From Glycomyces tenuis DSM 44171 (GTDB lineage: Bacteria > Actinomycetota > Actinomycetes > Mycobacteriales > Micromonosporaceae), in NCBI RefSeq assembly GCF_000427885.1, contig NZ_ATYW01000011.1:65001-129000 (forward strand): a stretch of DNA of 64,000 bases, given 5' to 3'. Both the position numbers and the translations under genes were made by a program. Below the pieces are notes generated by a model. It was not told where the DNA came from. It ran no database searches and saw only the letters and a program-made list of their open reading frames with translations. Positions 16,221-24,109 of the stretch are shown here, in pieces (the first letter of the stretch is position 1; each line of letters starts with the position of its first letter).

Positions 16221-17207
16221 TTGACCGAGGACGTGCGGGCGGAGCCCGAGGACACCGCCACCGGGCTGGGAGCCGACTCCGAGCGGCTCTACCGGGTGCT
16301 GCTGTCCAAGGCCGACGCGTCGGTGGCGCAGCTGGCCGCCGAGAGCGGCTTGTCGGCGTCGGACGTGCACCGGCTGCTCGGCGAGCTCGTCGACGCCGGT
16401 TTCGCCACCATGACCGCCGATTCGCGCTATCGCGCCGTCGCGCCGGACCTCGTCTTGGGCGGGCGGCTCGCCTCGCGTCTGGATGCGGTCCGTTTCGGCT
16501 ACGAGGCGCTGCGCGAGCTGCTGGAGATCCACCGCACCGGGCCGGGTCGGGGCGGGCGGGACGACCGGGGCCGCTGGGAGCAGGTGACCGGCGCCGTCGC
16601 CATCCAGTCGCGCCTGACGCAGCTGCGCGACACCGCCGAGCGGTGCGTCCGCACCTTCGTCAAGCCGCCGATGGTGCTGCCGCTGCCCGACGGCGCCCAG
16701 CATCGCGAGCTCCAGGCGCGGGGGGTGGGGTACCGGCTGCTGTTCGACCGCTCCGTCCTCGACGCCGACGGTGAGGGCGCCTATCTGCGTCAGCATCTGG
16801 ACTGGAGCGATGAGATCCGTTTCGCCAAGCGTTTGCCGCTCAAGCTGCTCGTCATCGACGACCGCGCCACGATCATCGAGGACCCCGGCTCGGACAAGCC
16901 GCGGGCGCTCATCACCGCGAACGAGTCCATCGTACGGCTGACCGCGGAGCTGTTCGAGCAGTTGTGGGAGACGGCCATCCCGTCCCGGTCGGGGCCGCGC
17001 GAGCGGGCGGGCGCGGGTCTGGACGACGATGACGCGCTGCTGCTGAGTCTGCTCATCGCCGGGCTGACCGACCAGTCCATCGCCTCCAAGCTGGGGATCG
17101 GGCTGCGCACGGTGCAGCGCCGCGTCCGCGATCTGATGGATCTCGCCGAGGTGGACACGCGCATCCAGTTGGGCTGGCACGCCGCCAAGCGGGGATGGGT
17201 GTCCTAA
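16221..17207 (+). CDS. Regulator with N-terminal TrmB-like and C-terminal LuxR helix-turn-helix
   Basis: This 328-residue protein has a winged helix near residues 20-70 ([24 protein letters not shown]), a middle domain with [15 protein letters not shown], and a LuxR/GerE-type helix-turn-helix at the C-terminus ([29 protein letters not shown]). The two-HTH design is common in streptomycetes as TrmB/LuxR-type regulators. The middle domain may bind a ligand. A TTG start follows GAGGAG at 16208. It lies 11 nt after birA and is likely co-transcribed with it. The target is unknown. Confidence 0.75.
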   Translation: MTEDVRAEPEDTATGLGADSERLYRVLLSKADASVAQLAAESGLSASDVHRLLGELVDAGFATMTADSRYRAVAPDLVLGGRLASRLDAVRFGYEALRELLEIHRTGPGRGGRDDRGRWEQVTGAVAIQSRLTQLRDTAERCVRTFVKPPMVLPLPDGAQHRELQARGVGYRLLFDRSVLDADGEGAYLRQHLDWSDEIRFAKRLPLKLLVIDDRATIIEDPGSDKPRALITANESIVRLTAELFEQLWETAIPSRSGPRERAGAGLDDDDALLLSLLIAGLTDQSIASKLGIGLRTVQRRVRDLMDLAEVDTRIQLGWHAAKRGWVS

Positions 17208-17463
17208 CAGGTCGGTTCGGTGGGCCGGGGCCGGCGGGCCTCGAATCTGGCGGACCCGTGTGCGGACGCGGTGTTGTACTGTGCAGGAGCAACGATTACC
17301 GCCCTTTCATCACGGCGACGCTCGCGAGCCGCGCATCGGCGCAGCGGTGGCATTCGCGGACCGCACAGCGGTGCGGCTCGCGGGGCCGCGGCCCGGTGCG
17401 GCGACGGCGCCTGCGGACCGTGCATGAATACCGCCCGTCACGCTCACTCCTGGAGGTCACGCA

Positions 17464-17988
17464 GTGGGGTATCCCGACGATCAGCTTGCCCGCGGCGAGC
17501 AGGTCAAGCTTCATTCGCACCCGCACTGGAAGGAGGCCGTCGGGCCCGTCCTCTGGTTCGTCGTCTTCCTCCTCATCGGCGCCATCGCCGTCTACTACAC
17601 CGCCGGCACCGACTGGTCGGTCAAGACGTGGCTCATCCTCACCGAGGTCGTCGCCACCATCGGCCTGCTCGTGTGGCTCTCGGTCATTCCCTGGATCAAG
17701 TGGCAGACCACGCATTACGTCATCACCGACCAGCGCGTCATGTGGCGGACCGGCATGGTGACGCGCGAGAGCCGCCACATCCCGCTGGTCCGCGTCAACA
17801 CCGTCTCCTACACGCAGTCGATCTCCGAGCGCATCTTCGGCTACGGGGACCTGAAGATCGACTCGGCCACCGACGACGGCGAGATCGAGCTCACCGACGT
17901 TCCCAAGGTGGACAAGGTGAAGGCCGTCATCTACCAGCTCGCCGAGGACGACCGCAACCGCCGCGCCCAGGCCGGCGACGGCACCTGA
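17464..17988 (+). CDS. PH-domain (bPH2/DUF304) membrane protein
   Basis: The 174-residue protein has two membrane helices at about residues 27-47 and 55-78, followed by a bacterial PH domain (HYVITDQRVMWRTGMVTRES, then IPLVRVNTVSYTQSISERIFGYGDLKI). It resembles YdbS/YdbT-like proteins, of unknown molecular role, facing the cytoplasm. GGAGGT precedes the GTG by 7 nt. A 256-nt gap precedes the gene; I see no other coding signal there beyond a GC-rich region and a GTTGTACTGT stretch that may be a -10. Confidence 0.8.
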   Translation: MGYPDDQLARGEQVKLHSHPHWKEAVGPVLWFVVFLLIGAIAVYYTAGTDWSVKTWLILTEVVATIGLLVWLSVIPWIKWQTTHYVITDQRVMWRTGMVTRESRHIPLVRVNTVSYTQSISERIFGYGDLKIDSATDDGEIELTDVPKVDKVKAVIYQLAEDDRNRRAQAGDGT

Positions 17989-18005
17989 CGGCGGGGCCGA
18001 CGCAC

Positions 18006-18058
18006 GCGGAACGGCGGGCCTTCCGGGGCATGGTCTCCCGGAGGGGCCGCCGTTTCGC
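18006..18058. terminator. Bidirectional terminator with imperfect 22-bp stem
   Basis: Bases 18006-18027 pair with 18037-18058 over a 9-nt loop, with two G-U wobbles and one mismatch. It lies between the convergent PH and GtrA genes, 17 and 8 nt from their stops. Confidence 0.7.
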
Positions 18059-18066
18059 GTTGCGGC

Positions 18067-18582
18067 TCAGCGGTGCTCGGAGCGCCGGAAGACCCAGGTG
18101 CGGTAGGCGTAGAAGCGGAACGTCGAGGCCAGGCCGACGCCGACGAGGTTCGCGGCGATGTTCTTCGCGAGCACCGTGTCGAAGTACTGCGGCCAGACCT
18201 CGGCGAGGCCGTTGTTGGCCCACAGGCAGGCCAGCGAGATGAGCAGGCCGATCCCGTTGAAGAAGAAGTACAGCAGGTACTGGCGGTGGGCGGCGCTCGA
18301 GCCGAGGCGTTCGCGCCACGTCCAGTGCCGGTTGCCGAAGAACGCGAACGTCGTCGCGATCACGGTGGCGACGGTCTTCGCGGCCCAGTCGGGCCAGTCC
18401 AGGCCGAGCAGCAGCAGGTTGAACAGGCCGACGTCGAGGACGTAGGCGGTGCCGCCGACGCCGACGAAGCGGGACAGCTCGCCGCGGTGCCGCATCAGCA
18501 GGCGCCAGCCGCGCGCGATCGGGTTGCGCGGCCCTGAGCGGGAAGGCGTCTCAGGCGAGGTATCGGTGGAGGTGCTCGGCAC
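18067..18582 (-). CDS. GtrA-family membrane protein
   Basis: The 171-residue protein has four membrane helices and the GtrA signature: RFVGVGGTAYVLDVGLFNLLL near residue 38, TTFAFFGNRHWTWR near residue 77, and KNIAANLVGVGLASTFRFYAYRTWVF at the end. GtrA proteins help move polyprenyl-linked sugars across the membrane in cell-wall or lipopolysaccharide glycosylation. No glycosyltransferase gene is adjacent, so its partner is elsewhere. The GTG start is fixed by a -10 box 6 nt upstream. Confidence 0.85.
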   Translation of the reverse strand: MPSTSTDTSPETPSRSGPRNPIARGWRLLMRHRGELSRFVGVGGTAYVLDVGLFNLLLLGLDWPDWAAKTVATVIATTFAFFGNRHWTWRERLGSSAAHRQYLLYFFFNGIGLLISLACLWANNGLAEVWPQYFDTVLAKNIAANLVGVGLASTFRFYAYRTWVFRRSEHR

Positions 18583-18588
18583 CGTCTC

Positions 18589-18594
18589 AGCGTA
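18589..18594 (-). promoter_or_regulatory. -10 box for the GtrA gene
   Basis: TACGCT (minus strand) lies 6 nt before the GTG at 18582, inside the 26-nt gap after the sigma-factor gene, so GtrA need not depend on read-through. Confidence 0.55.
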
Positions 18595-18608
18595 GCGTGC
18601 GGCGGCCC

Positions 18609-21101
18609 TCACCCGCTCGGTGCCGCGACGGCCACGGCCCCGACGATGAAGGGGTCGCCGCCGCGTTCGAAGCGGATCACGCCGTCCTCGGCGGGCTCGG
18701 CCGAGTGCACGGCGACGTCGACGCCGAAGGTGTACCAGTCGGGGTTGTTCAGCGCGCCGTTCGCGTGGCACCGCGCCGGCTCCCCCATGGCGGCGCCGCC
18801 GATCGCCAGGCCGTCGCCGCCGCTGTAGGCCGAGCCGCCCCACAGGGTGTGGGCGACGGTGACCTCGCCGCCGCCGCGGACCTCGATCGCGGTGTCGGCC
18901 GCTCTCGCGCCGTCGTAGACGGCGGCCTCCCGGGGCTCGGCGCCCGGTTCGGCGTAGACGACCGCCAGGGACCACCCGGCCCAGTGCGGCTCGAGGCAGT
19001 GGGCGTCGCCGTGCGGCGGCCAGTGCTCGCACTCCGAGGCGGGCAGGGCGTGGTTGTCGACGGCCACCCAGTACTCGCCGGGGCCCCGCACCAGCTCGGT
19101 GACGTCCGCGAAGGCCTGCTCGCCGGGTTCGGTGTCGGTGACGGCGGCGGCGCTCAGCTCGGTCCAGGAGCCGCCCGGCCCGGCCAGCGCCACCTGTTCG
19201 GGCAGGTCGTCGTGGACGCCCGCCCAGTACAGGCCCGCCCACAGGATCTCGGCGTCGGCCGGGACGTCGAGGGCGGCGCCGCTGGCGGTCTCGCCGTCCT
19301 TCCCGGCGGGCGGCTGCGGGTGGCCCGGGGAGGGTTTGTAGGGCCGCATCGGGTAGCGGTCGCCGAGGCCGGCGCCGGTGGTCTCGCGGCAGGCGATGAC
19401 GTCGCAGGTGAGCCAGGTGTTGCCGGCGGCGGTGACGCCGGTGGCGTCGAGGTCGGCGTAGGCGACCGCCGAGCCGGCGGGGGCGACGGGGACGCGCAGC
19501 TCGGTGGTGCCGGAGAAGCCCGGGCCGCGGGCGGTGACGGTGAAGGTCTGGTAGCCGCTGACGTCGTCGGCGATGGCGATGCGGACTTCGGCGACGGCCG
19601 GGTCGGGCAGTTCGCGGATGGTGCACCGGGCGAGGGGGCCGTCGCCCTCGCAGCGCCAGCCGGGCGCGGCCGTCTCGGAGGCGAGGGTGATGCCGGCGGG
19701 GAGGGTGATCTCGATGGCGACGCCGCCGTCGGCCGCCTGCCCCCACGCAGCCGGGCGCGCGGGCGCGGATTCGGGGGTCCGGTCGCCGTGGCGGGCGGCG
19801 GGCGCGTATCCGCCGCCGGAGCGGCCCGGGTCCAGGCGGATCGGCAGGACGCTCTCGCCTCCGGCGACGAGGCCGGAGCTGCCGAGGCCGTGCTCGATGC
19901 CGTAGGCGGCGGGTTCGGCCTCGGCGGGCTCGTCTTCCTCGTCGGGGGCCGGTTCGGCCGGCTCGTCCGGGTCGGGCTCGGGGTCGTCCGGTTCGGGCTC
20001 GGGTTCGGCGGGCTCGTCCTCGTCGTCGGGCGGCGGGGCCTCCTCCTGGGCCTCGGCGGCGGGCGGCTCGGGTGCGGCCTGCGGTTCGGTCTCGTCGCCG
20101 GAGGTGAGCACGAAGACGGCGACGGCGGCGGCCACGGCCGCGGCGGTGCCGCCGGCGATCGAGCCCTTGGTGCCGATCTGCTGGACGATGCGCCTGATCC
20201 AGTTGCCGAAGGCGATGAACGGGGAGAGGAGGACGCCGAGGACGCCGCCCGCGGCGATGCCGGCGGCGGAGGCGGCTCCGGCGAGGTAGGGGCCGGCGGC
20301 GGTGCCGAGGATGACCGGGCCGAGGATGAGGCGCAGGCCGGAGTTGAGCTCGGTGAGCTCGGCGAACAGCAGGTTGCAGGAGACGCAGCCTTCGAGGTGG
20401 GCGTCGACGCGGTCGGCGTCGCGGGCGCCGAGTTTGCCGCGGACGCGCGCGCCGAGCCGGTCGACGGTCCAGCGGCACTCCTCGGGCGGGGAGTCGGCGG
20501 CGTGCTCGGTGAGGTAGTTCTGGCGCAGCTTCTCGCGGGCGCGGTAGGCGAGGGCGGAGACCCCGCCCGCGGTCATGCCGAGCATGGTGGCGATCTGGGC
20601 CGGGGAGTCCTCTTCGACCTCGGTGTGCCACAGGACCATGCGCCAGCGTTCGGGGAGTTTGCCGAAGGCGAGGGCGGCGTAGCGGCGTTCGGCGCCTTCG
20701 ACGGCGCTGTCGACGGTGGGGTCGGTGTGGATCTCGCCGGTGTCGAGGGCGGAGAGGTCGTCGGTGAACTCGACGCGCTGGTCGCGTCGGAGGCGGTCGT
20801 AGAAGGTGTTGCGGAGGGTGCGGAGCATGTAGGGGCGGAAGGCGAGGTCGGGGCCGCGGCCTTCGCGGAGGGTGTGGAGGAGTTTCGCGAAGGTCTCGGA
20901 GACGAGGTCGTCGGCGCCGGCGGCGTCGTTGGACAGGACGCGGGAGAGGCGGCGGGCGGCGTGGACGTGGCGTTCGTACAGGACCGCGTAGGCGGCGGTG
21001 TCGCCGCCGCGGGTGGCGGCGAGCAGTTCGGGGTCGGACAGGGCGTCGGGCTCGGTGGTGTCGACGCTGCGGGGATCGCCGGCGGGCGGGTCGTCGGGCA
21101 T
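18609..21101 (-). CDS. ECF sigma factor fused to zinc-finger, membrane and extracellular sensor domains
   Basis: This 830-residue protein starts as a sigma-70-family ECF factor: region 2 spans about residues 30-105 (DLVSETFAKLLHTLR, PYMLRTLRNTFYDRLRRDQR) and region 4 about 143-195 (LPERWRMVLWHTEVEEDSPAQIATMLGMTAGGVSALAYRAREKLRQ). A ZAS-like zinc motif follows, H235-x3-C239-x2-C242, as in anti-sigma factors. Hydrophobic stretches lie near 256-298 and 316-333, then an acidic/proline linker to about 405. The extracellular part of roughly 420 residues contains AEILWAGLYWAG and ADVTELV, resembling surface-protein domains of the DUF3344/DUF11 kind. ECF groups with C-terminal extracellular extensions are known in actinobacteria. 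I infer a one-protein signal system. The ATG at 21101 follows AAGGAG; the ATG at 21125 is an alternative. Confidence 0.8.
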   Translation of the reverse strand: MPDDPPAGDPRSVDTTEPDALSDPELLAATRGGDTAAYAVLYERHVHAARRLSRVLSNDAAGADDLVSETFAKLLHTLREGRGPDLAFRPYMLRTLRNTFYDRLRRDQRVEFTDDLSALDTGEIHTDPTVDSAVEGAERRYAALAFGKLPERWRMVLWHTEVEEDSPAQIATMLGMTAGGVSALAYRAREKLRQNYLTEHAADSPPEECRWTVDRLGARVRGKLGARDADRVDAHLEGCVSCNLLFAELTELNSGLRLILGPVILGTAAGPYLAGAASAAGIAAGGVLGVLLSPFIAFGNWIRRIVQQIGTKGSIAGGTAAAVAAAVAVFVLTSGDETEPQAAPEPPAAEAQEEAPPPDDEDEPAEPEPEPDDPEPDPDEPAEPAPDEEDEPAEAEPAAYGIEHGLGSSGLVAGGESVLPIRLDPGRSGGGYAPAARHGDRTPESAPARPAAWGQAADGGVAIEITLPAGITLASETAAPGWRCEGDGPLARCTIRELPDPAVAEVRIAIADDVSGYQTFTVTARGPGFSGTTELRVPVAPAGSAVAYADLDATGVTAAGNTWLTCDVIACRETTGAGLGDRYPMRPYKPSPGHPQPPAGKDGETASGAALDVPADAEILWAGLYWAGVHDDLPEQVALAGPGGSWTELSAAAVTDTEPGEQAFADVTELVRGPGEYWVAVDNHALPASECEHWPPHGDAHCLEPHWAGWSLAVVYAEPGAEPREAAVYDGARAADTAIEVRGGGEVTVAHTLWGGSAYSGGDGLAIGGAAMGEPARCHANGALNNPDWYTFGVDVAVHSAEPAEDGVIRFERGGDPFIVGAVAVAAPSG

Positions 21102-21464
21102 GGTTCGCCGGGGCTCCTTCCTCATGGCGCCGAGCTCGTAGGATTCGGGGGCTCGGGTCGTGCTCGTGTGCGTCGATGCCGAACGGGGCCGTGAGCGGTG
21201 TTCGTCACCGTCATCGGGTTAACGAGTGACTACGGTTCGGGTTGTGCCTAGAGATTAGGCGAAATCTCAACACCCACAAATAAGACATAACACGCATTTT
21301 ACCATAAATAGCCATCATTATCGTGAATCGTGATTCGATTGTGACCATCCGTGACGGTATCGGTCATGCTCAGCGACGTTCCAGCCAACTGTCGGAAATC
21401 TGTCAGGCTATTGCGTACCGTTGGGAAACGCACGGATCTCGCGAACGACCCCGGGAGGTGAGCA
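21102..21464. other. Intergenic region with an AT-rich patch
   Basis: This 363-nt gap separates the divergent sigma-fusion and GlpR/SepX-like genes. Bases about 21240-21345 are unusually AT-rich for the window. It holds two competing small stems, GCCTA/TAGGC at 21246-21260 and GAGATT/AATCTC at 21251-21268, and a possible -10 TACCGT at 21416-21421 for the rightward gene. An open frame at 21299-21502 on the minus strand lacks coding character. I see no gene here. Confidence 0.55.
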
Positions 21465-22280
21465 ATGCCCGCTTCGGTCCTATTGGCCCTGCTGGTCGCC
21501 ACCAGCCTGCTCGCGTTGACCCCGGCGCTGGTGCGCCGCTACGACCCCGACGAGCGCATGATCGCCGACCGCGCCGCCTCCGACGCCCGCGTCCTCACCC
21601 GCGAGGCGCGCAAGCCCGGGCCGCACCGCGGCGAAGGCGCCGACGACCAGGGCGAAGCGCCCCCCGAGGAGCCGTCCGCGTCCCCGACGTGGGAGCGGCG
21701 CGGCAGAGGCCGCGGCGAGTCGGTACGGTTGGAAGCCGACCAGTCGGTGACCGGCGAGGACCCCGAGATGCGTGAGACGGCCAGGCTTCGAGCAATGCGG
21801 GCGGAATGGTGGCGGCGGCGCCACCGCCGCATCCTCTACGTCCTCATCGCCTTGACACTGCTCGAACTGCTCGGCGTCGTCCTCGCCGGGCCCGGCTTCT
21901 GGATCGGCGCCGGACTCGCGCTCGCGCTCCTCGGCGCCTACGTGTACTTCCTGCGCGCCCGCGCCAAGCGGCTGCCGCGCGGCAAGGCCGCCCGCGCGGC
22001 GCGCGCCATGCTCACCGCCGAGCCCGAGCACGCCGAGGAGGGCCCGCCGACGTACGTGCCCGAGCAGCCCGGCGGCGAGGAGGGCTACGAGGAGGACGAG
22101 GAGCGGCGCGAGTCGTTCCTGTTCGAGAACGGCACGCTCGGCGAGGACGAGGACCCGCCGCCACCGCGGCCCGAGGCGCGCCGCCCGGACTCCACCGGCG
22201 GCATCAGGGGCCGCTCCTATGAGTCCCCCGCTAAGCTCGAAGGGTTATGCCTGAGCAGACCGAGCACCGCCACATCCTGA
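21465..22280 (+). CDS. Three-helix membrane protein resembling GlpR/SepX
   Basis: This 271-residue protein has a membrane helix at residues 3-22, a basic/acidic cytoplasmic loop of about 100 residues, a helical hairpin at about 122-166 (RRRHRRILYVLIALTLLELLG) and an acidic tail. That topology, with an N-terminal helix followed by RR and a later two-helix hairpin, resembles the actinobacterial divisome proteins SepX and GlpR, but I see no motif that proves it. GGGAGGTGAGCA precedes the ATG. Its 3' end overlaps trmB by 34 nt in another frame, so the promoter of trmB lies inside this gene. Confidence 0.6.
   Translation: MPASVLLALLVATSLLALTPALVRRYDPDERMIADRAASDARVLTREARKPGPHRGEGADDQGEAPPEEPSASPTWERRGRGRGESVRLEADQSVTGEDPEMRETARLRAMRAEWWRRRHRRILYVLIALTLLELLGVVLAGPGFWIGAGLALALLGAYVYFLRARAKRLPRGKAARAARAMLTAEPEHAEEGPPTYVPEQPGGEEGYEEDEERRESFLFENGTLGEDEDPPPPRPEARRPDSTGGIRGRSYESPAKLEGLCLSRPSTATS
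22232..22237 (+). promoter_or_regulatory. -10 box for trmB
   Basis: TAAGCT ends 9 nt before the trmB ATG and lies within the upstream coding sequence. Confidence 0.4.
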
Positions 22281-22933
22281 CGTTCAACTTCCGCCAGGGC
22301 CGCAACAAGCCGCGCCACGACGAGGCCATGGCGCGGCTGTGGCCGCGCTACGGCGTGGAGTGGGACGCGGCGGACGGCCCGATCGACTTCCGCGAGCTGT
22401 TCGGGCGCACCGCCCCGGTGATCCTGGAGATCGGCTCGGGCAACGGCGAGGCCGCCGCCGCGATGGCCGAGGCCGAGCCGGGGCGGGACCTGCTGGCCGT
22501 CGAGGTCTACCCGCAGGGCGTCGCCGACCTCATGGCCCGCGCCGAGCAGCGCGGCCTGGGCAACGTGCGCGTCTACTCCGGCGACGCGCTGCCGCTGCTG
22601 TGGCACGGGATCGAGCCGGGCTCGCTCGACGAGATCCGCGTGTACTTCCCCGACCCGTGGCCCAAGCAGCGCCACCACAAGCGGCGGATCATCCAGGAAT
22701 CGCACGTGGCGTCGATGCGCCGCCTCCTGCGCGGCGGCGGCGTCCTCCACTGCGCCACCGACATCGCCGACTACGCCGAGCAGATGCTCGAGGTCCTCAC
22801 GGCCGACGAGGGCCTGGAGAACACCGCCGAGGGCTACGCGCCCAGGCCCGAGCACCGCCCGGTGACGAAGTTCGAGCGCCGCGGCACCGCCGCGGGCAGG
22901 GACATCTTCGACCTGGTCTTCCGCAAAGCCTGA
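22247..22933 (+). CDS. trmB: tRNA (guanine-N7-)-methyltransferase
   Basis: The 228-residue protein is TrmB, which makes m7G46 in the variable loop of tRNAs with SAM. The SAM-binding ILEIGSGNGEAAAAMAEA near residue 59, the family-specific IRVYFPDPWPKQRHHKRRII near residue 130 and VTKFERRGTAAGRDIFDLVF at the end are all present. Length is normal. It is preceded by the overlapping membrane-protein gene and followed by the vapB remnant. Confidence 0.92.
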   Translation: MPEQTEHRHILTFNFRQGRNKPRHDEAMARLWPRYGVEWDAADGPIDFRELFGRTAPVILEIGSGNGEAAAAMAEAEPGRDLLAVEVYPQGVADLMARAEQRGLGNVRVYSGDALPLLWHGIEPGSLDEIRVYFPDPWPKQRHHKRRIIQESHVASMRRLLRGGGVLHCATDIADYAEQMLEVLTADEGLENTAEGYAPRPEHRPVTKFERRGTAAGRDIFDLVFRKA

Positions 22934-23004
22934 GTCCCGGCAGCGAACACATCAAGACGGGGCGATGCGCCTATGACACTGCGGTCACCGATATCGGGGG
23001 GAAC

Positions 23005-23183
23005 ATGTCCGTCACGCAGATCGACCTCGACGACGAGGTGCTCGGCAAGGCGATGAGCCTCATGGGGACCACGACCAGCAGGACACCGTCAACACGGCCC
23101 TACGCGAGTACGTGAAGCACATAGAGCGGCTGGAGGCGGCCGAGCGCCTTCACGAACAGGGCCGGCGCGGCGAGCCTGGCTGA
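23005..23183 (+). pseudogene. Frameshifted VapB-type antitoxin remnant
   Basis: The frame opens MSVTQIDLDDEVLGKAMSL, a ribbon-helix-helix VapB start, behind a GGGGGG ribosome-binding site. Near 23077-23080 the reading frame slips: bases after ACCACGACCAG continue in the other frame as QDTVNTALREYVKHIERLEA and end at 23183. One missing A in an original K codon (GTTTKQDTVN) would restore a 59-residue VapB. No toxin gene follows on this strand. An assembly error cannot be excluded. Confidence 0.75.
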
Positions 23184-23250
23184 GCCGCAGCGGTATCCCC
23201 AGCGATCGAGTCGCCCCCGAGAGACAGCTGCGAACAACGGCACCGCCCAT

Positions 23251-23673
23251 TCAGCCGGAGCGGTCGGGGCCGAACCATTCGAGCGGCTGTCCGGTGACGG
23301 CCGCGATGCATTCGAAGTCGCGGTCTCTGTGGAGCAGCGACAGATCATGCAGTTCCGCCGTGGCCGCCACAAGGAGGTCGACCGGACCGGCGCTGCGGTG
23401 CTGTCCCCTGCGGGTGAGCGCCTGTTGCACCTCAACGGCTCGCCGGAACATGCGATCGTCCATCGGGACCCATCCGAACAAGCCTATGAAGACTTCTTCG
23501 AGACGCTGCCGGTCGGCCCACGAGCGGGCACCGTACAAGTACTCGAGCTCGACTACGGAGCAGAGCGCGATCAGACCCGCTTCCGCCGCCCGGTCCCAGC
23601 CGTGCTCTTCCGAACTCTTCAACAGCAACCTCGAAAGCGCGCTGGTGTCGATGAGGTACCGAGCTGGACTCAT
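23251..23673 (-). CDS. vapC: VapC-type PIN-domain toxin
   Basis: The 140-residue protein has the PIN ribonuclease fold with its acidic residues in place: Asp9 in YLIDTSALS, Glu42/Glu44 in VELEYLYGAR, Asp99 in AGPVDLLVAATA and Asp117/Asp119 in HRDRDFECIA. VapC toxins cleave tRNA or rRNA. Its ATG overlaps the vapB stop codon as ATGA, the standard coupled arrangement. The gene appears intact. Confidence 0.88.
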   Translation of the reverse strand: MSPARYLIDTSALSRLLLKSSEEHGWDRAAEAGLIALCSVVELEYLYGARSWADRQRLEEVFIGLFGWVPMDDRMFRRAVEVQQALTRRGQHRSAGPVDLLVAATAELHDLSLLHRDRDFECIAAVTGQPLEWFGPDRSG

Positions 23674-23885
23674 CGACGATAATTCCTCTTGTCCTCGAAG
23701 ATCGACGTGTCGATCGCACCATCGGCGACCATGGCACGGAGCCTGGTCAGCGCCATCGCGCGCCGCCTGGTCTCCAGGACCTCCTTCAGCGCCGAGTTGA
23801 CGGTGTCCTTCTTGGTCGAGGTGCCGAGGGCCTTGCTCACTTCAGCGAGCAGGTCGTCGTCGAGATCGATCACAGTACGGCTCAT
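23670..23885 (-). CDS. vapB: VapB-type ribbon-helix-helix antitoxin
   Basis: The 71-residue protein begins MSRTVIDLDDDLLAEVSKALGTSTKKDTVN, the typical RHH DNA-binding part, and ends with a toxin-binding tail (GAIDTSIFEDKRNYRR). AAAGGAGGT precedes the ATG by 7 nt, which rules out the upstream in-frame ATG at 23981. It should repress its own operon together with VapC. A TATACT box lies about 60 nt upstream of the start. Confidence 0.88.
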   Translation of the reverse strand: MSRTVIDLDDDLLAEVSKALGTSTKKDTVNSALKEVLETRRRAMALTRLRAMVADGAIDTSIFEDKRNYRR

Positions 23886-24109
23886 GACCGCACCTCCTTT
23901 GATATCACTCATGCCACCGAAGCTATCGGCAAGTATATCCAGATTCGGGCGGGACACACCGACGCGAAGAGCTTTTCTCAATGCCCCTGATCGGCGGACG
24001 GTCCGGGACGTCCGCCGGGGACCGAGCCGCCCGAATACACGTTTCGTTCTCCTCGGGCTGGAAAACCCAGGGGTCCGGGCCGAGCGGCTCCGGGGTGGGG
24101 GGACGTGCC

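Noticed and set aside
21299-21502. Possible 67-residue minus-strand protein
   Set aside because: It overlaps the start and ribosome site of the membrane-protein gene at 21465 and has no start signal of its own.
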